A stretch of 64,000 nt of DNA from Arsenophonus endosymbiont of Aphis craccivora (lineage in GTDB: Bacteria > Pseudomonadota > Gammaproteobacteria > Enterobacterales > Enterobacteriaceae): assembly GCF_013460135.1 (NCBI RefSeq), contig NZ_CP038155.1, positions 1,612,001 to 1,676,000 on the forward strand. The letters run 5' to 3'. A model generated the notes under the pieces. That model was given only the letters and a program-made list of their open reading frames with translations. It had not been told where the DNA came from and did not search any database. Shown here one piece after another: positions 28,479-39,207 of this stretch. The position numbers and the translations under genes were made by a program. Numbering within the stretch: position 1 is the first letter of the stretch; each line of letters opens with the position of its first letter.

Positions 28479-31400
28479 TGCTCACCTCGATTAGTTGCAT
28501 TAAATAACTCATCCAGGCTATTAATAAACGCATAAGGAGGAATAGTGTGATAAATACCATAACCAGGGTTTTTCGCATCAAATCCACGCAAAAAAAGGTA
28601 GATAACCCCACCAAAATGTTTTTGATAATCATAATTAGGTAAACGATTCCGTAAATAACGATGCATAGCTAATGTATAAAGCTGATACTGTAAATCATAT
28701 CTATGATCAATCATGGCATTTTGTATGGCCTCCTGGCTATATGCCAAACCATTTTCCCCTAACCAATTTGATTTATAATCAAGCAGATAAAATTTGTCTT
28801 GCCAGCAAAAAACTAAATCAATATAACCTTTTAAAACGCCCGTTACTGGCTCAAAACTAAGCGGTGGACAACGTTGAGATAAAACATCATATTGATGAGT
28901 TAGCCTATCTAATGCAGATGGCAATAACAATTTTTCTATCGGTAAATGAAATTGCATTTCATTTAATTGATTCTCTGGCGTGATCGTTGACAAGCTGAGG
29001 CTATCACTAAGTAAAGGGGTGTCAAAAATATTTATTAGCCACATTTTAAGCACCGTTGCCCAATCAGCGGAAAAACCGGCTTGCTCTAATTTTTCAGCTA
29101 ACCAAGACTCTTGTGGATGTTGATTAAATGGCAGTAATTCCAACAGGGAATGCAAAAAAGTTCCTGCTGTGGCCCCCTTAGGAAAGGTATGAACACTCCA
29201 CTCTGCTATTTCACCTTGAACCAATGAGCTGTCACCTTGTGCATCAACGTCCATTTTAGGTGCCAAATCTTGTATAGCAATCTCAATACTTATATCACTA
29301 GCAGTAAATTTATCAGAATACATATCATGAGAGGTTAATCCTGAATAACTCGTAACCCGCCAGGTATTTTGGATCTGTCCTGTAAAATTTCGAGCCAATA
29401 ACTTCACGGGTGTATTTTCTTTCGGGTACCAAGGCGATAAGTTAATATCACTAACAGGTGTGATGCTAATATTTTCACTCGCTAATGCACCTAGAGCATC
29501 ACGCAATAAAGTCGCATTTTCTGGCTGTCCATTTTGCAATAAATAACCTAATGCGCTTTGATGCAAATCCGTATTACCACTTTCCCCACTAGGACGACCT
29601 TTTATTAAAGGTGCAATACCAACACTACAATGATATTTTGAGCGCGTTAGTGCAACATATAACAGCCGCAGATCTTCGGCTAAACGCTCTTCATTAGCCA
29701 GCCTGATGCTCTCTTCTTGTTGGGCCAGATCAAGACAAGTTTGAAAATTATCACGATCATGGAACGTTGCCAATTTTTGCTGCGAGAATTGACAGGCAAA
29801 AGGTAACCAAACAATCGGGAATTCTAAACCTTTAGATTTATGGATCGTACTAATACTCACCAAGTGACTATCACTCTCTAGACGTATTTGCTGATTTTCT
29901 ACTAACGGATCGGGGTGATCGATCTGCTGAGCTAACCAGCGAACTAGAGCATGCTCACTTTCAAGCTGTAATTCAGCTTCTTGCAACAATTCACTCAGAT
30001 GCATCACATCCATCAAGCGCCTTTCACCATCTATATTATCCATCAGTAGGTTTTCAGCAATCCGATGGTTAACCATAATAGCTCGTAATGCAGGCAAAAT
30101 ACCATGTCGCTGCCAAATCAATAAATAATTGGCAAACTCTTCAACCCGTATCTCCCACTGATTTTCATCTTGATTTAATTGCTCAATATCTTGCGCACTT
30201 AGTCCAACTAAACGAGTAGCTAATGCACAACGCAGCGTACGCTCCTTTTCAGGTGAGAGCACGGCTTGTAATAACCATAATAGATCGCGCGCTTCATCAG
30301 TAGCAAAAACGCTTTCTTGATTAGAAAGAAAAACTGACGAAATATTAAATTTACTTAATGCTTCTCGTATCATTACTGCTTCGCGACGACTTCTGACTAA
30401 CACCATAATATCCGCAGCTGTTACCGGCTGTTTTACATCATTTCGATACAGCCAGGTTGTTCCATTCTCACCCCCTTTAAGCCAATCACAAATCTGACTA
30501 GCACACTGATAGGCCATCGTTTGTTGATAGTCCAAGGTTGAAACCGCTTCTTTATCTAAATAACAAAAATTTAAAGCTGATAATTTTGCTGTTTTATGAA
30601 TAAAGGCTAAATGCTGATTTGAAGAGGCTGAATCAACTGTGTTAAAAGGTATTTGCTCAAATAAAAACGGTTTTGTTGCCCGACTGAATAATTGATTAAT
30701 AGCTGCTACCATACTTGGTGAAGAGCGCCAATTAGTATCAAGAGTATATTGTGATTCAATCTGATCTTTAGCTTTAAGATAAGTAAAAATATCCGCCCCA
30801 CGGAAAGCATAAATAGCTTGTTTAGGATCTCCAATAAATAACAAACCACAATGATTATGCCCCTGATAAATACGTTGAAAAATGCGATATTGTTGCGGAT
30901 CAGTATCTTGAAACTCATCAACCATAACAACCGGGTAACGAGTACGGATCGTGTTAGATAATCGCTCACCACCTTCTGCATGTAGTGCCTGATCTAAATG
31001 ACTTAATAAATCATCAAATCCAATCTCTCCACGTCGTCTTTTCTCTTTAACAATTGTTTGACGAACGTCAATAATCGCTTTTGAAATAATGATATCGCGT
31101 AATGTAAGTGATTGTTGCATCAAATTATCAATAGCACGAAAAACCTCATGTTCAGGTACTTGACCTGTCTGTGTTTTATCTATCAGTTCAGATTGGCAAA
31201 AACGAGCTAGTTCTTTAGGGGTTTTATAATCGACTGTTGCTGATTGAGCCCAACCAGTGACCGCGGCTATCCAACCCGGTAAATTACGGCGACTATAACT
31301 ACGTTTATTAATAGCGGAATTAGTAATTAAATCAATGAAACTTGCTGAATTTAAAATCCACAACGCTTTTACTTTTTTTATCCTGTCAATTAGGGTCTGA

Positions 31401-32092
31401 TGACGCTGTTTTATTGATTGAGCTTCAATCGATTGGTTAACAAGATTCGGAATATCGCCTTGTAAATAAGGTTTTATTTCGGCTAAAAGTGCCTCTGGGT
31501 CACTCCATTCATCAACAATAACTTTTGATATAGAATAATTAAGTGGATAGCAGCTGCAGCGCCAAAAATCAGCACAAGCCTGTTTTTGTATGGTATGTTC
31601 ATCTTTTATTATTGATTGCTCAAATAGCATACCTGACTCAAAAGCATTATGCACCAACATGCGTTGACAGAATCCATGGATAGTATAAATTGCCGCTTCA
31701 TCCATTTGACGTTCAGCAGCAAGTAACCATTGAGCAGCCACCTCTTTATCTGCAATAGAAGATAGTAAGATTCGGAATATTGAATTTTCATCAAAACCAA
31801 TACCATCTCTAATACAGGCCATTCTCATTTGATGAATATTGTGGCGAATACGTGATCGTAGCTCATCGGTTGCCGCTTCAGTAAAAGTGACGACTAAAAT
31901 CTCTTCAACACTTAATGGGCGAGAAAATGCATTTTTTTGCCCAACACCTAATAACAATCGCAAATAGATTAAAGCTATCGTATAGGTTTTTCCTGTTCCT
32001 GCTGAAGCTTCTATCAATCGCTGGCCATAGAGAGGCAAACAATAAGGATCCAGTTGATAAGCCTGTATTCGCCGATTACTCACTGAGAGCAT
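28475..32092 (-). CDS. recB: RecBCD exonuclease V subunit beta (3'-5' helicase/nuclease RecB)
   Basis: SF1 helicase plus nuclease. It has 1205 residues (E. coli 1180). The N-terminal Walker A is IEASAGTGKTYTIALIYLRLL. Further helicase motifs are MVDEFQDTDPQQYRIFQ, GDPKQAIYAFRGADI, STIHKSKGLEFPIVWLP and LLYVALTRSKY. The C-terminal nuclease domain keeps GYIDLVF and LLDYKSNWLG (the catalytic Asp-x-Lys). The start overlaps the ptrA end by 17 bp. Intact, but it lies downstream of a nonsense codon in ptrA, which could reduce its expression by polarity. Confidence 0.96.
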   Translation of the reverse strand: MLSVSNRRIQAYQLDPYCLPLYGQRLIEASAGTGKTYTIALIYLRLLLGVGQKNAFSRPLSVEEILVVTFTEAATDELRSRIRHNIHQMRMACIRDGIGFDENSIFRILLSSIADKEVAAQWLLAAERQMDEAAIYTIHGFCQRMLVHNAFESGMLFEQSIIKDEHTIQKQACADFWRCSCYPLNYSISKVIVDEWSDPEALLAEIKPYLQGDIPNLVNQSIEAQSIKQRHQTLIDRIKKVKALWILNSASFIDLITNSAINKRSYSRRNLPGWIAAVTGWAQSATVDYKTPKELARFCQSELIDKTQTGQVPEHEVFRAIDNLMQQSLTLRDIIISKAIIDVRQTIVKEKRRRGEIGFDDLLSHLDQALHAEGGERLSNTIRTRYPVVMVDEFQDTDPQQYRIFQRIYQGHNHCGLLFIGDPKQAIYAFRGADIFTYLKAKDQIESQYTLDTNWRSSPSMVAAINQLFSRATKPFLFEQIPFNTVDSASSNQHLAFIHKTAKLSALNFCYLDKEAVSTLDYQQTMAYQCASQICDWLKGGENGTTWLYRNDVKQPVTAADIMVLVRSRREAVMIREALSKFNISSVFLSNQESVFATDEARDLLWLLQAVLSPEKERTLRCALATRLVGLSAQDIEQLNQDENQWEIRVEEFANYLLIWQRHGILPALRAIMVNHRIAENLLMDNIDGERRLMDVMHLSELLQEAELQLESEHALVRWLAQQIDHPDPLVENQQIRLESDSHLVSISTIHKSKGLEFPIVWLPFACQFSQQKLATFHDRDNFQTCLDLAQQEESIRLANEERLAEDLRLLYVALTRSKYHCSVGIAPLIKGRPSGESGNTDLHQSALGYLLQNGQPENATLLRDALGALASENISITPVSDINLSPWYPKENTPVKLLARNFTGQIQNTWRVTSYSGLTSHDMYSDKFTASDISIEIAIQDLAPKMDVDAQGDSSLVQGEIAEWSVHTFPKGATAGTFLHSLLELLPFNQHPQESWLAEKLEQAGFSADWATVLKMWLINIFDTPLLSDSLSLSTITPENQLNEMQFHLPIEKLLLPSALDRLTHQYDVLSQRCPPLSFEPVTGVLKGYIDLVFCWQDKFYLLDYKSNWLGENGLAYSQEAIQNAMIDHRYDLQYQLYTLAMHRYLRNRLPNYDYQKHFGGVIYLFLRGFDAKNPGYGIYHTIPPYAFINSLDELFNATNRGEQ

Positions 32093-34976
32093 CTACCTCA
32101 ATTGGCAAAATCTTTTGTAATTCAGATGCAGTCGGATAAGTTATCCAATCTTTCAATTGAGCATAGCCTTCTTTATTAACCTCTTTTGCAATAATTTGTG
32201 AAACAAAAGCTAAACCTGTTTGTTGCAAAACGGCATTGTTATAAAAAGTTAATAGATCTTGCTGTGTAACCGTTTTCAATACTTTGATTAATTTTTTTCT
32301 GCTATCAAAAGCAAAGTTATTCCTCGCAAAATCTGGTAAAAAACGATCTATCTCCTCATAAAAAGTTTTCGGAGGCTGTTCCATTTCCGTCAATAGTGCC
32401 TTTTTGTATTGCTCAAATTCTTTTTTTGGCATTGCATTTAATTTTTTAAAGGCTAATTGATAAAAGTTTTGATAGCGTGTATTCAAATACGCAGGGGTTT
32501 TATTATTACTTTGCAATAAAAAACCTAATCCCCATTGCTCACCAAGGCTAGTAGTAAAGGCAAAAACAGCATAGCCTAATTGTTCTTGTGTCCTAAGTTG
32601 CTCAAAAAACCAAGGATGTAAAATATTGGGCAAAATATTTGATAAGACAAATCCACTATAACGATCATATCCTGTCGGAATAAATATTTCTGCTAACGCA
32701 TTATCTGTACTATTTGCCTGATGTTGGAAATTTACTTTATGCTGTTTATCAACAACAATAATATCCCCTCTCCACCAATTCTTGCCTTTATTATTCAATA
32801 AATGGGCAATAGACTTAATAATATCAATGCCTTGCTTTTGTGTTAGATTGCCGAATACAATCGCTTGTAAAGCAGCATTGTTAATAGTCTCTTGACGGTA
32901 GTTTAGGATGTCATTTGCTGTGATCGTTTCCAGGGCCTTCAAGCGCTGTTCTTGCTCAAAATAAGGTACTTTTTCTAAACGTTGTTTCGGCTGCATTGCC
33001 AACTCAAAAGCTTTAAGATTATTGCTAACTTCAAGCTGTTCCCTATACCATGATTTTGCTTGTGTAACTTCGTCAGCAGAAATTGTGAAGGTAAGAAATT
33101 CCTTAACCATTTTTGTCGTCAATTCCGCTAGATGTTGAGTATAACCACTGGTTTTCAATTGCAGGCCTAAATTTGAAGATACCACCAGTTCCATTCCGGC
33201 GACGGAAGCTTGGTAACTTAATTGAGACAATTTTAAAGAGGCCAGGTATTCTAATAACGCTGCACTAACTTGAGCTTTTGCCGTTTTACTGCTCTGCTCA
33301 TTACGTAAATCTATCGCAATCCCACCTTTAGGTTCATCAGCAAAATATTGACTTGGCATATAGACTACCCGCACATTTCCTTGCTCATATACCAATTATG
33401 GATGCTGATAATGACGAGAACTTTTAATTAAAGAAAAATCATCAGCAATATAAGGGTTCAATTCAGGTAACGAAAAATGCATTGCTTTTTTTAATTCAGA
33501 CCATCGTTGATATTGTTGGCTGTTAATTTTATCAACTTGATAAGGAGCATTGAGAACATAGGCTTCTTTATTATGTGGTTCATTCGGTGTGATAAACCAA
33601 ATTCTGGCATTATAGGGAGTTAATTCTGCTAAACGGCTGCTTATTGTTTTTGGATCAAAGCGATCAGCAATGTAATTAGCATCAAGCACATGTGCAATTG
33701 GGATATTCAACATTTGATTAGATAGTTGCTGAATATAATTCATATCACGAACAATAGAATTATGTTGAAATGAAAGCTTCAGAACATTAGCGATCTCGTT
33801 AAAATAACCACTCTTAATACCTTGTTCTTTTAATAAATCAATATAGGAAAATATTGCCGCAATAATCTTATCTCTATTTCCCAATCCCTTATCCGTTAAT
33901 AAAACGTTTATTGAAAAAATGCCATTATTACGATCAACATCTGGTACAACGTCAACATTAATCTCTTCAGCAATCCCATTCTTTAGTAACCAATCAGCAA
34001 GGGTATTTTGACTTCGATGTCCTATCAAATAGCCAATATATTCATCTGACTTACTGCGAAATTCTGTTAAATTATTTGCAATACTAAATTCAAGTTGCAG
34101 AACTTTTTTAGGTTGTGCTGGCACATAATGAATTATTATTCCTTTTTCTTTATCGGTTATATCGGGTACCGTTATTTCAGGAACAATAGCCTTTCGATTT
34201 GGAATACGACCAAAAGTTTCAGCTGCGATTTTGGCTAATTGACTCAATGAGTCATTGCCATACAAAATACCTTTCATTAAATTAGCTGAGTAATAGCGAT
34301 AATAAAAATTCTTGAGCTCAGTCTGTAAATGGCTACCAGGCTTATCGCTTAAGGTTGCTAAATTTCCACCAGAAAAACGTGAATTAGGATGAGCCGGATT
34401 AAGTGTTTCAGAACGCACTTGCCATAATCGCATTTCAGCGCGAGCACGTGCCATTGTTAATTCTGCATTGACTGCATTACGTTCTCGATCGGCATTTTTA
34501 GGATCAAGTAATGGCTCGGCTAATGCACTTGCCAAGTGATCTGTGGCTGCTTTTAAAGCACCATTTTCAAATTCTAAATAGTAAGCAGTAAGATTAGAAG
34601 CCGTACTAGCATTATGATTGCCACCATGTTTTTGCAAAAATTCTGATATTTCACCTGACTCAGGATAGCGTTTAGAGCCCATCAATACCATGTGTTCAAG
34701 GTAATGTGCCAAACCAAGTTGTTGATCAGGACTTTCCATTGTGCCAACTAGTAAGGTAACCGCAGCTAATGATTTACTGGCCTTCGGATCAGATATTAGC
34801 AATACAATCATATTATTAGAAAGTTTTATCGCCTGATACCCTCGAGTATCTTTTTCACTTTTGTTTATCCTATCAGGCAAAACTTGCCAATTCTGCTTAG
34901 CAAAACTTACCGTACCAAATAGTAAGAAGAGCACGACTATCATGTTTTTCATAACAACCCTTGTTACTTTAAGCAT
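32076..34976 (-). pseudogene. ptrA: Pitrilysin (protease III), split by an in-frame ochre
   Basis: Periplasmic M16 zinc metalloprotease. The start is at 34976 or 34952; the latter (MKNMIVVLFLLFGTVSFA, after AAGGG) makes a clean signal peptide. The zinc motif HYLEHMVLMGS and the distal ERNAVNAELTMARARAEMRL are intact in the N-terminal half. A TAA at 33396-33398 replaces the Glu of E. coli HPELIVDESNLRVVY. The same frame resumes directly with TTG and runs 439 codons to 32076, with no further lesion. The stop falls at the hinge between the two M16 halves. Probably a recent nonsense pseudogene; a two-chain protease is conceivable. Confidence 0.88.
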
Positions 34977-34980
34977 CTTA

Positions 34981-37900
34981 TTACATCCTCTTTTTATTTT
35001 TTCTATAGATTGCCATTGGCAATAAATAAGTACGTGCCTTTTTTTGTATTGTGTCAAGCAAATTACTATCTATTTTACTGAAAGCACGACCAATATAGCT
35101 ATCTTCCATTTCACCTGGCTGATTATAGGTACCTTGTAAGAAGTGGATAAGCTGCATTTTTGCTTTTCGCAAAACAGCCTCAGACTCAAAATCAAATTGT
35201 TCACTTTTTTTGTTATAGCATGACATTAACCAATTCCAGCCACTTTTATTAAAAAGTGGTAATGGCGAATTCATCCCCTCTTGATAACCATTAATGAGCT
35301 GTTGTAAATATACTTTCGCCTGATATTTGTCCACTGATTCAAAACACCATTCACTATTATCTCTTCCCCAATAGTAACTTTCACCAGATCTAACAGTTAA
35401 ACAAAAAATTAAATGTTCTATCCATAGAGATAAACCATCATTAATCGTTAAATTTGCAGGACGATAACGAATAATACCGTTTTGCTGAATATTTCGTAAT
35501 TGTCCAGCCAAACGAATATTCTCAAAGGGTTCGACAAATAGTTTATTAAAATATTCATGACAATTTATCTTTACTTTATCAGCTAATGGCTGCATATCTT
35601 GGATCTGTTTTTCCCAATAAATTTGACCAAAATGTTCTGCCGGTAATCCACCCGTTGCACGCAAAGTCGTTAACAGCTCCTCCAGTGACTCTTCATAAAT
35701 CATCGCCTTAAGTAAGCGTTCATTATATTTATATCGTTGTAAATTATTTACAATAAAAGGCTCATCCTCCGGTAATTGTACTTCTTCATTAAAAAAATTA
35801 ACTTTTAACCTTTGTTGAAAAAAAGCCCGGATCGGGTGTCGATAAAAAGAGAGTAACTGCTCTAATAATATTTCATTGTCATGTTCTATCATTGGCATTA
35901 ACGTAGTACAGAATTCAGGCCGTGGATTACCTTGTTTTCTGGCTGCTGATAACCATTCACTGGCATAACTATGATGAATGCTATTAGGCAAATAATTCTC
36001 TGTCGCAAAAGGTACTCGCGTATGTTTAATCACTAAATGTTCTTTTACTCTATCAGCACTAAGATCAATATTTAAATGTTCATCACCCTCTAAACAAAAA
36101 CTTTGGCTAATATAATCAAGTAATTCATTTACTAGCACCGAGGGATTATGTGCTTGATTGTCACGTATAGCATGCCCAATATAGCTAACATAAAATAGTT
36201 GAGAAGCGGAATTTAAAGCTTCCAAAAATAGATAGCGATCATCATCCCGACGCTTTCTGTCACCGCGTTGTGGCTGCTCAGCCATTAAATCAAAACCAAG
36301 TGGAGGTATTGAGCGTGGATATATCCTGTCGTTCATACCTAATAAAAACACAACCTTAAAAGGAATAGAACGCATAGGCATTAGAGTACAAAAATTAATT
36401 GCCCCTGCAAGAAAACGTTGACTGATCTTTTCATCATCAAAACAGGTTGCTAATTCATCACGAATCAGCGATAGAGGAACTATTTCTTCATATTTTGCCA
36501 CTATTCCAGTCTCAATCGTTTTTTGCCATTGCTGGAGCATAAATATGAATATCGCTTCAATTTGTTCATCAGTCTCAAAAAAAGCATCTAACAGGCATTG
36601 ACATAATGGCAACCATTCTGACAATTTTCTTTCCTGATTAAGTTTACTTCTCCAACTAGCCAATGAATCAATAAATGCGGCAAGCTGCCCAGCTAATTTA
36701 GCTGATAACCCTGTACATTCATTATAAGGTAAAGTTTTATTCCAAGTACCTACATGACTATCCATCACATAACCAAGCAACATTCTATTTAAACCAAAAG
36801 CCCAGGTATTTTGCCCTGTTGCTGGTAATTCCAGCATTGCAATGTTTTCATCATCAAGCCCCCAACGGATACCTGATTCGTTAATCCATCGTCGCAATAA
36901 AAATAATTCATCATCGTAAATAGAAAATCGACGAGCCAGTGCTGGCACTTCTAATAAAGCTAATACTTGTTCTGTGGTAAAACGACTTTGGGGTAACTCA
37001 AGTAACGAAATAAAAGCTTGCAAAATAGGATGTACCTGCCTGGCTTTTCTATCTGAAATAGAAAAAGGTAACCGACGTTCAGGGGACACATGACTAAACA
37101 CCGCTTGGATATAAGGTGCGTAACTATCAATATCTGCCACCATTACAATTATATCTTTGGGTGTTAGATTTGGATCGTCTTCAAAGAGGCGCAATAAATA
37201 ATCTTGCAATACTTCAATTTCACGTTGTGGGCTATGGCATGAATGAAATGTCAATGATTTATCTTGTTTGCTTAATTGTCTTTTTGAAAGACTATTATTA
37301 TAACTCGCTTCGGTTAAACCAAGTTGCGCATGATCTTCTAAATCTAAAATATCTCGCTGCACTTGGTGCAACAAATAATCACGTGGTAAATCTACAAAGG
37401 CAGCAACTTCATTAGATAGCTCCAACTGAGACAGAAAATAGAGGTTGTCACGGCCTAATTTACCCCAAGAAGCTAATAGCAGATTAGTTAGAAATTGTTC
37501 ACCTTGTTGATTAAATAACGTATCAGGCGAACTTTCTCCCTTGAAACGCGCAATTTCATGGTTATTTCGATAATTTTTTAACTTGCGTCGTTCAAGTTTT
37601 GCCAAAGAAGCATAGCTCTGAATATCTCCCCAATAATAACGACATGGATTCGTAAACATTAAATGAATATCAATATGCTGGCCAAGGGCATTTAATGCCT
37701 GCAAATAAACCGGAGGTAATGCGGCGATACCACAGATAAATACACGTTTCGGCAACCTAATATGTGAAGGCAGATTAGCATGCAAACTTTGTATAAATTG
37801 TTGATAGAGATTTGCCCGATGCCATTTAGATTGATTAAGCTTTTCCGTATACTCTGTCAACGCTAACCAAAGACGTTTTTGCCATTGCTGATTATCACTT

Positions 37901-38373
37901 AAACCCTCAATTAGTTGTTTTTTACGCCAGCTTTCTAACCATTGGGGACGGTAAACTAAATATTGGTCAAACAGATCCGCAATCCGAGCTGATAACTGAT
38001 ACAACTTACGTTTACCCATATCCTCATTAAGATATTGTCTAAGAGGCTTGAATTCAGGTTCTTGTAACAAGGAAGGTAAAATTGTCATTAATTTCCAAGT
38101 CATTGCCTTTTTGGTAAAAGCACTCTCTGATGGGATATCAGATAAAACCCGAGTAAACATGTCCCAAATAAAAGTTGCCGGTAGCGGACAAGAAATGTTA
38201 GCGGCAATTCCCAAGCTTTGCGCAAGCTCTATTTGTAGCCATTGCGACATACCTGGACTTTGAACCAAAATAATTTCTTGCTCAAACGGCTGGGTCAAGG
38301 GATTATTTTTGATCAAACTAGAAATAAGCTCTTTGTGAATATCTAATTGATTAGAATGATAAATTTGTAGCAT
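34981..38373 (-). CDS. recC: RecBCD exonuclease V subunit gamma (Chi recognition, RecC)
   Basis: Scaffold subunit that splits the DNA strands and reads Chi. It has 1130 residues (E. coli 1122). It is collinear with E. coli RecC throughout: ILVQSPGMSQWLQIELAQ, VFICGIAALPPVYLQALNAL, DIIVMVADIDSYAPYIQAVF, NFCTLMPMRSIPFKVVFLLG and GDRKRRDDDRYLFLEAL. It overlaps the end of ppdC by 23 bp and lies four bases before ptrA. Intact, so all three RecBCD subunits are present. Confidence 0.97.
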   Translation of the reverse strand: MLQIYHSNQLDIHKELISSLIKNNPLTQPFEQEIILVQSPGMSQWLQIELAQSLGIAANISCPLPATFIWDMFTRVLSDIPSESAFTKKAMTWKLMTILPSLLQEPEFKPLRQYLNEDMGKRKLYQLSARIADLFDQYLVYRPQWLESWRKKQLIEGLSDNQQWQKRLWLALTEYTEKLNQSKWHRANLYQQFIQSLHANLPSHIRLPKRVFICGIAALPPVYLQALNALGQHIDIHLMFTNPCRYYWGDIQSYASLAKLERRKLKNYRNNHEIARFKGESSPDTLFNQQGEQFLTNLLLASWGKLGRDNLYFLSQLELSNEVAAFVDLPRDYLLHQVQRDILDLEDHAQLGLTEASYNNSLSKRQLSKQDKSLTFHSCHSPQREIEVLQDYLLRLFEDDPNLTPKDIIVMVADIDSYAPYIQAVFSHVSPERRLPFSISDRKARQVHPILQAFISLLELPQSRFTTEQVLALLEVPALARRFSIYDDELFLLRRWINESGIRWGLDDENIAMLELPATGQNTWAFGLNRMLLGYVMDSHVGTWNKTLPYNECTGLSAKLAGQLAAFIDSLASWRSKLNQERKLSEWLPLCQCLLDAFFETDEQIEAIFIFMLQQWQKTIETGIVAKYEEIVPLSLIRDELATCFDDEKISQRFLAGAINFCTLMPMRSIPFKVVFLLGMNDRIYPRSIPPLGFDLMAEQPQRGDRKRRDDDRYLFLEALNSASQLFYVSYIGHAIRDNQAHNPSVLVNELLDYISQSFCLEGDEHLNIDLSADRVKEHLVIKHTRVPFATENYLPNSIHHSYASEWLSAARKQGNPRPEFCTTLMPMIEHDNEILLEQLLSFYRHPIRAFFQQRLKVNFFNEEVQLPEDEPFIVNNLQRYKYNERLLKAMIYEESLEELLTTLRATGGLPAEHFGQIYWEKQIQDMQPLADKVKINCHEYFNKLFVEPFENIRLAGQLRNIQQNGIIRYRPANLTINDGLSLWIEHLIFCLTVRSGESYYWGRDNSEWCFESVDKYQAKVYLQQLINGYQEGMNSPLPLFNKSGWNWLMSCYNKKSEQFDFESEAVLRKAKMQLIHFLQGTYNQPGEMEDSYIGRAFSKIDSNLLDTIQKKARTYLLPMAIYRKNKKRM

Positions 38374-38749
38374 AATCTTTTCCTGACGAACAGTACCACC
38401 TTGATGCAGCAGTTAATTGGTTATAAGGCATCTTAAATGTAACTAATATCTGCTTACAATTATCTGTAATGTTCACGTAACGATATGATAAATCAATATT
38501 TTTAGGCATATTATTTGTTATATCGGCACTAATAGAGTCAATGCCTAGCATCGCTTCTCCACTTTCAAAAAAAGTGTGCATCATGCGAAATTGCTGTGTT
38601 TTTTGCCATGCGAGAGAAAATCCAGCCATTAGATTATGAACATATTTTATTAATGCGATAGCTGAAATAGCAAATAAGGCTATAGCTACCATAACTTCGG
38701 TTATTGCCATTCCAGATTGCCTGTTAGGCTTAGAATTTTTCATTGACAA
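38351..38749 (-). CDS. ppdC: Prepilin-peptidase-dependent protein PpdC
   Basis: Minor pseudopilin-like protein of 132 residues. The N-terminus QSGMAITEVMVAIALFAIS resembles a type IV prepilin leader, but the usual GF(S/T)LxE reads GMAITE. One hydrophobic helix (residues ~15-38) is followed by a small globular part with two Cys. It sits between ygdB and recC as in E. coli and overlaps recC. The frame is intact, but its neighbours ppdA and ppdB are broken. Confidence 0.8.
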   Translation of the reverse strand: MSMKNSKPNRQSGMAITEVMVAIALFAISAIALIKYVHNLMAGFSLAWQKTQQFRMMHTFFESGEAMLGIDSISADITNNMPKNIDLSYRYVNITDNCKQILVTFKMPYNQLTAASRWYCSSGKDYATNLSF

Positions 38750-38781
38750 AATTCCGCTCTTTTAACTGGACAAAAATCCAA

Positions 38782-39207
38782 TCATCCCTGTTTTAGAGGA
38801 ACAAAACCAGATATGGCATTTTTATCTTTCTTAAGCCATTGATAAAGTGTAAATATAGCTTTACCCTCAAAATAAGCATGGCCAGCTAATAGATAATAAT
38901 CATTTTTATAGTAACGCAAACAACTTTTAAAATTAGCGCCTAACGGTTGCAGACAAGACCATGAGGCATTTTTTTCCTTAGTCATAACCCAATGTTGATA
39001 TTTTCCCCAAGCCAATGCAGACTCAGCTTGCTCAAAAAAAAGCCAATAACTGCGTTCACTTTCCAACATCTGCAATATATTATTCTGATGATGATGCAAC
39101 GATTTTAACATTAATAAACTCATAGAAATAAGCATTATTATTGCCATTAATAAAACGCTCCCTTGCTGTTCAAACTTGTGAGGAAAAAACCAATTTATCA
39201 GTTTCAT
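38782..39207 (-). CDS. ygdB: YgdB, minor pseudopilin-operon protein
   Basis: A 141-residue protein (E. coli about 135) with N-terminal QQGSVLLMAIIMLISMSLLML, a PulK/PilX-like hydrophobic helix after a Gly, then ESERSYWLFFEQAESALAWG. It overlaps the ppdB stop by four bases (ATGA). In E. coli the ppdAB-ygdB-ppdC genes encode minor pilins that prime type IV pilus/T2SS-like assembly. Frame intact. Confidence 0.82.
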   Translation of the reverse strand: MKLINWFFPHKFEQQGSVLLMAIIMLISMSLLMLKSLHHHQNNILQMLESERSYWLFFEQAESALAWGKYQHWVMTKEKNASWSCLQPLGANFKSCLRYYKNDYYLLAGHAYFEGKAIFTLYQWLKKDKNAISGFVPLKQG

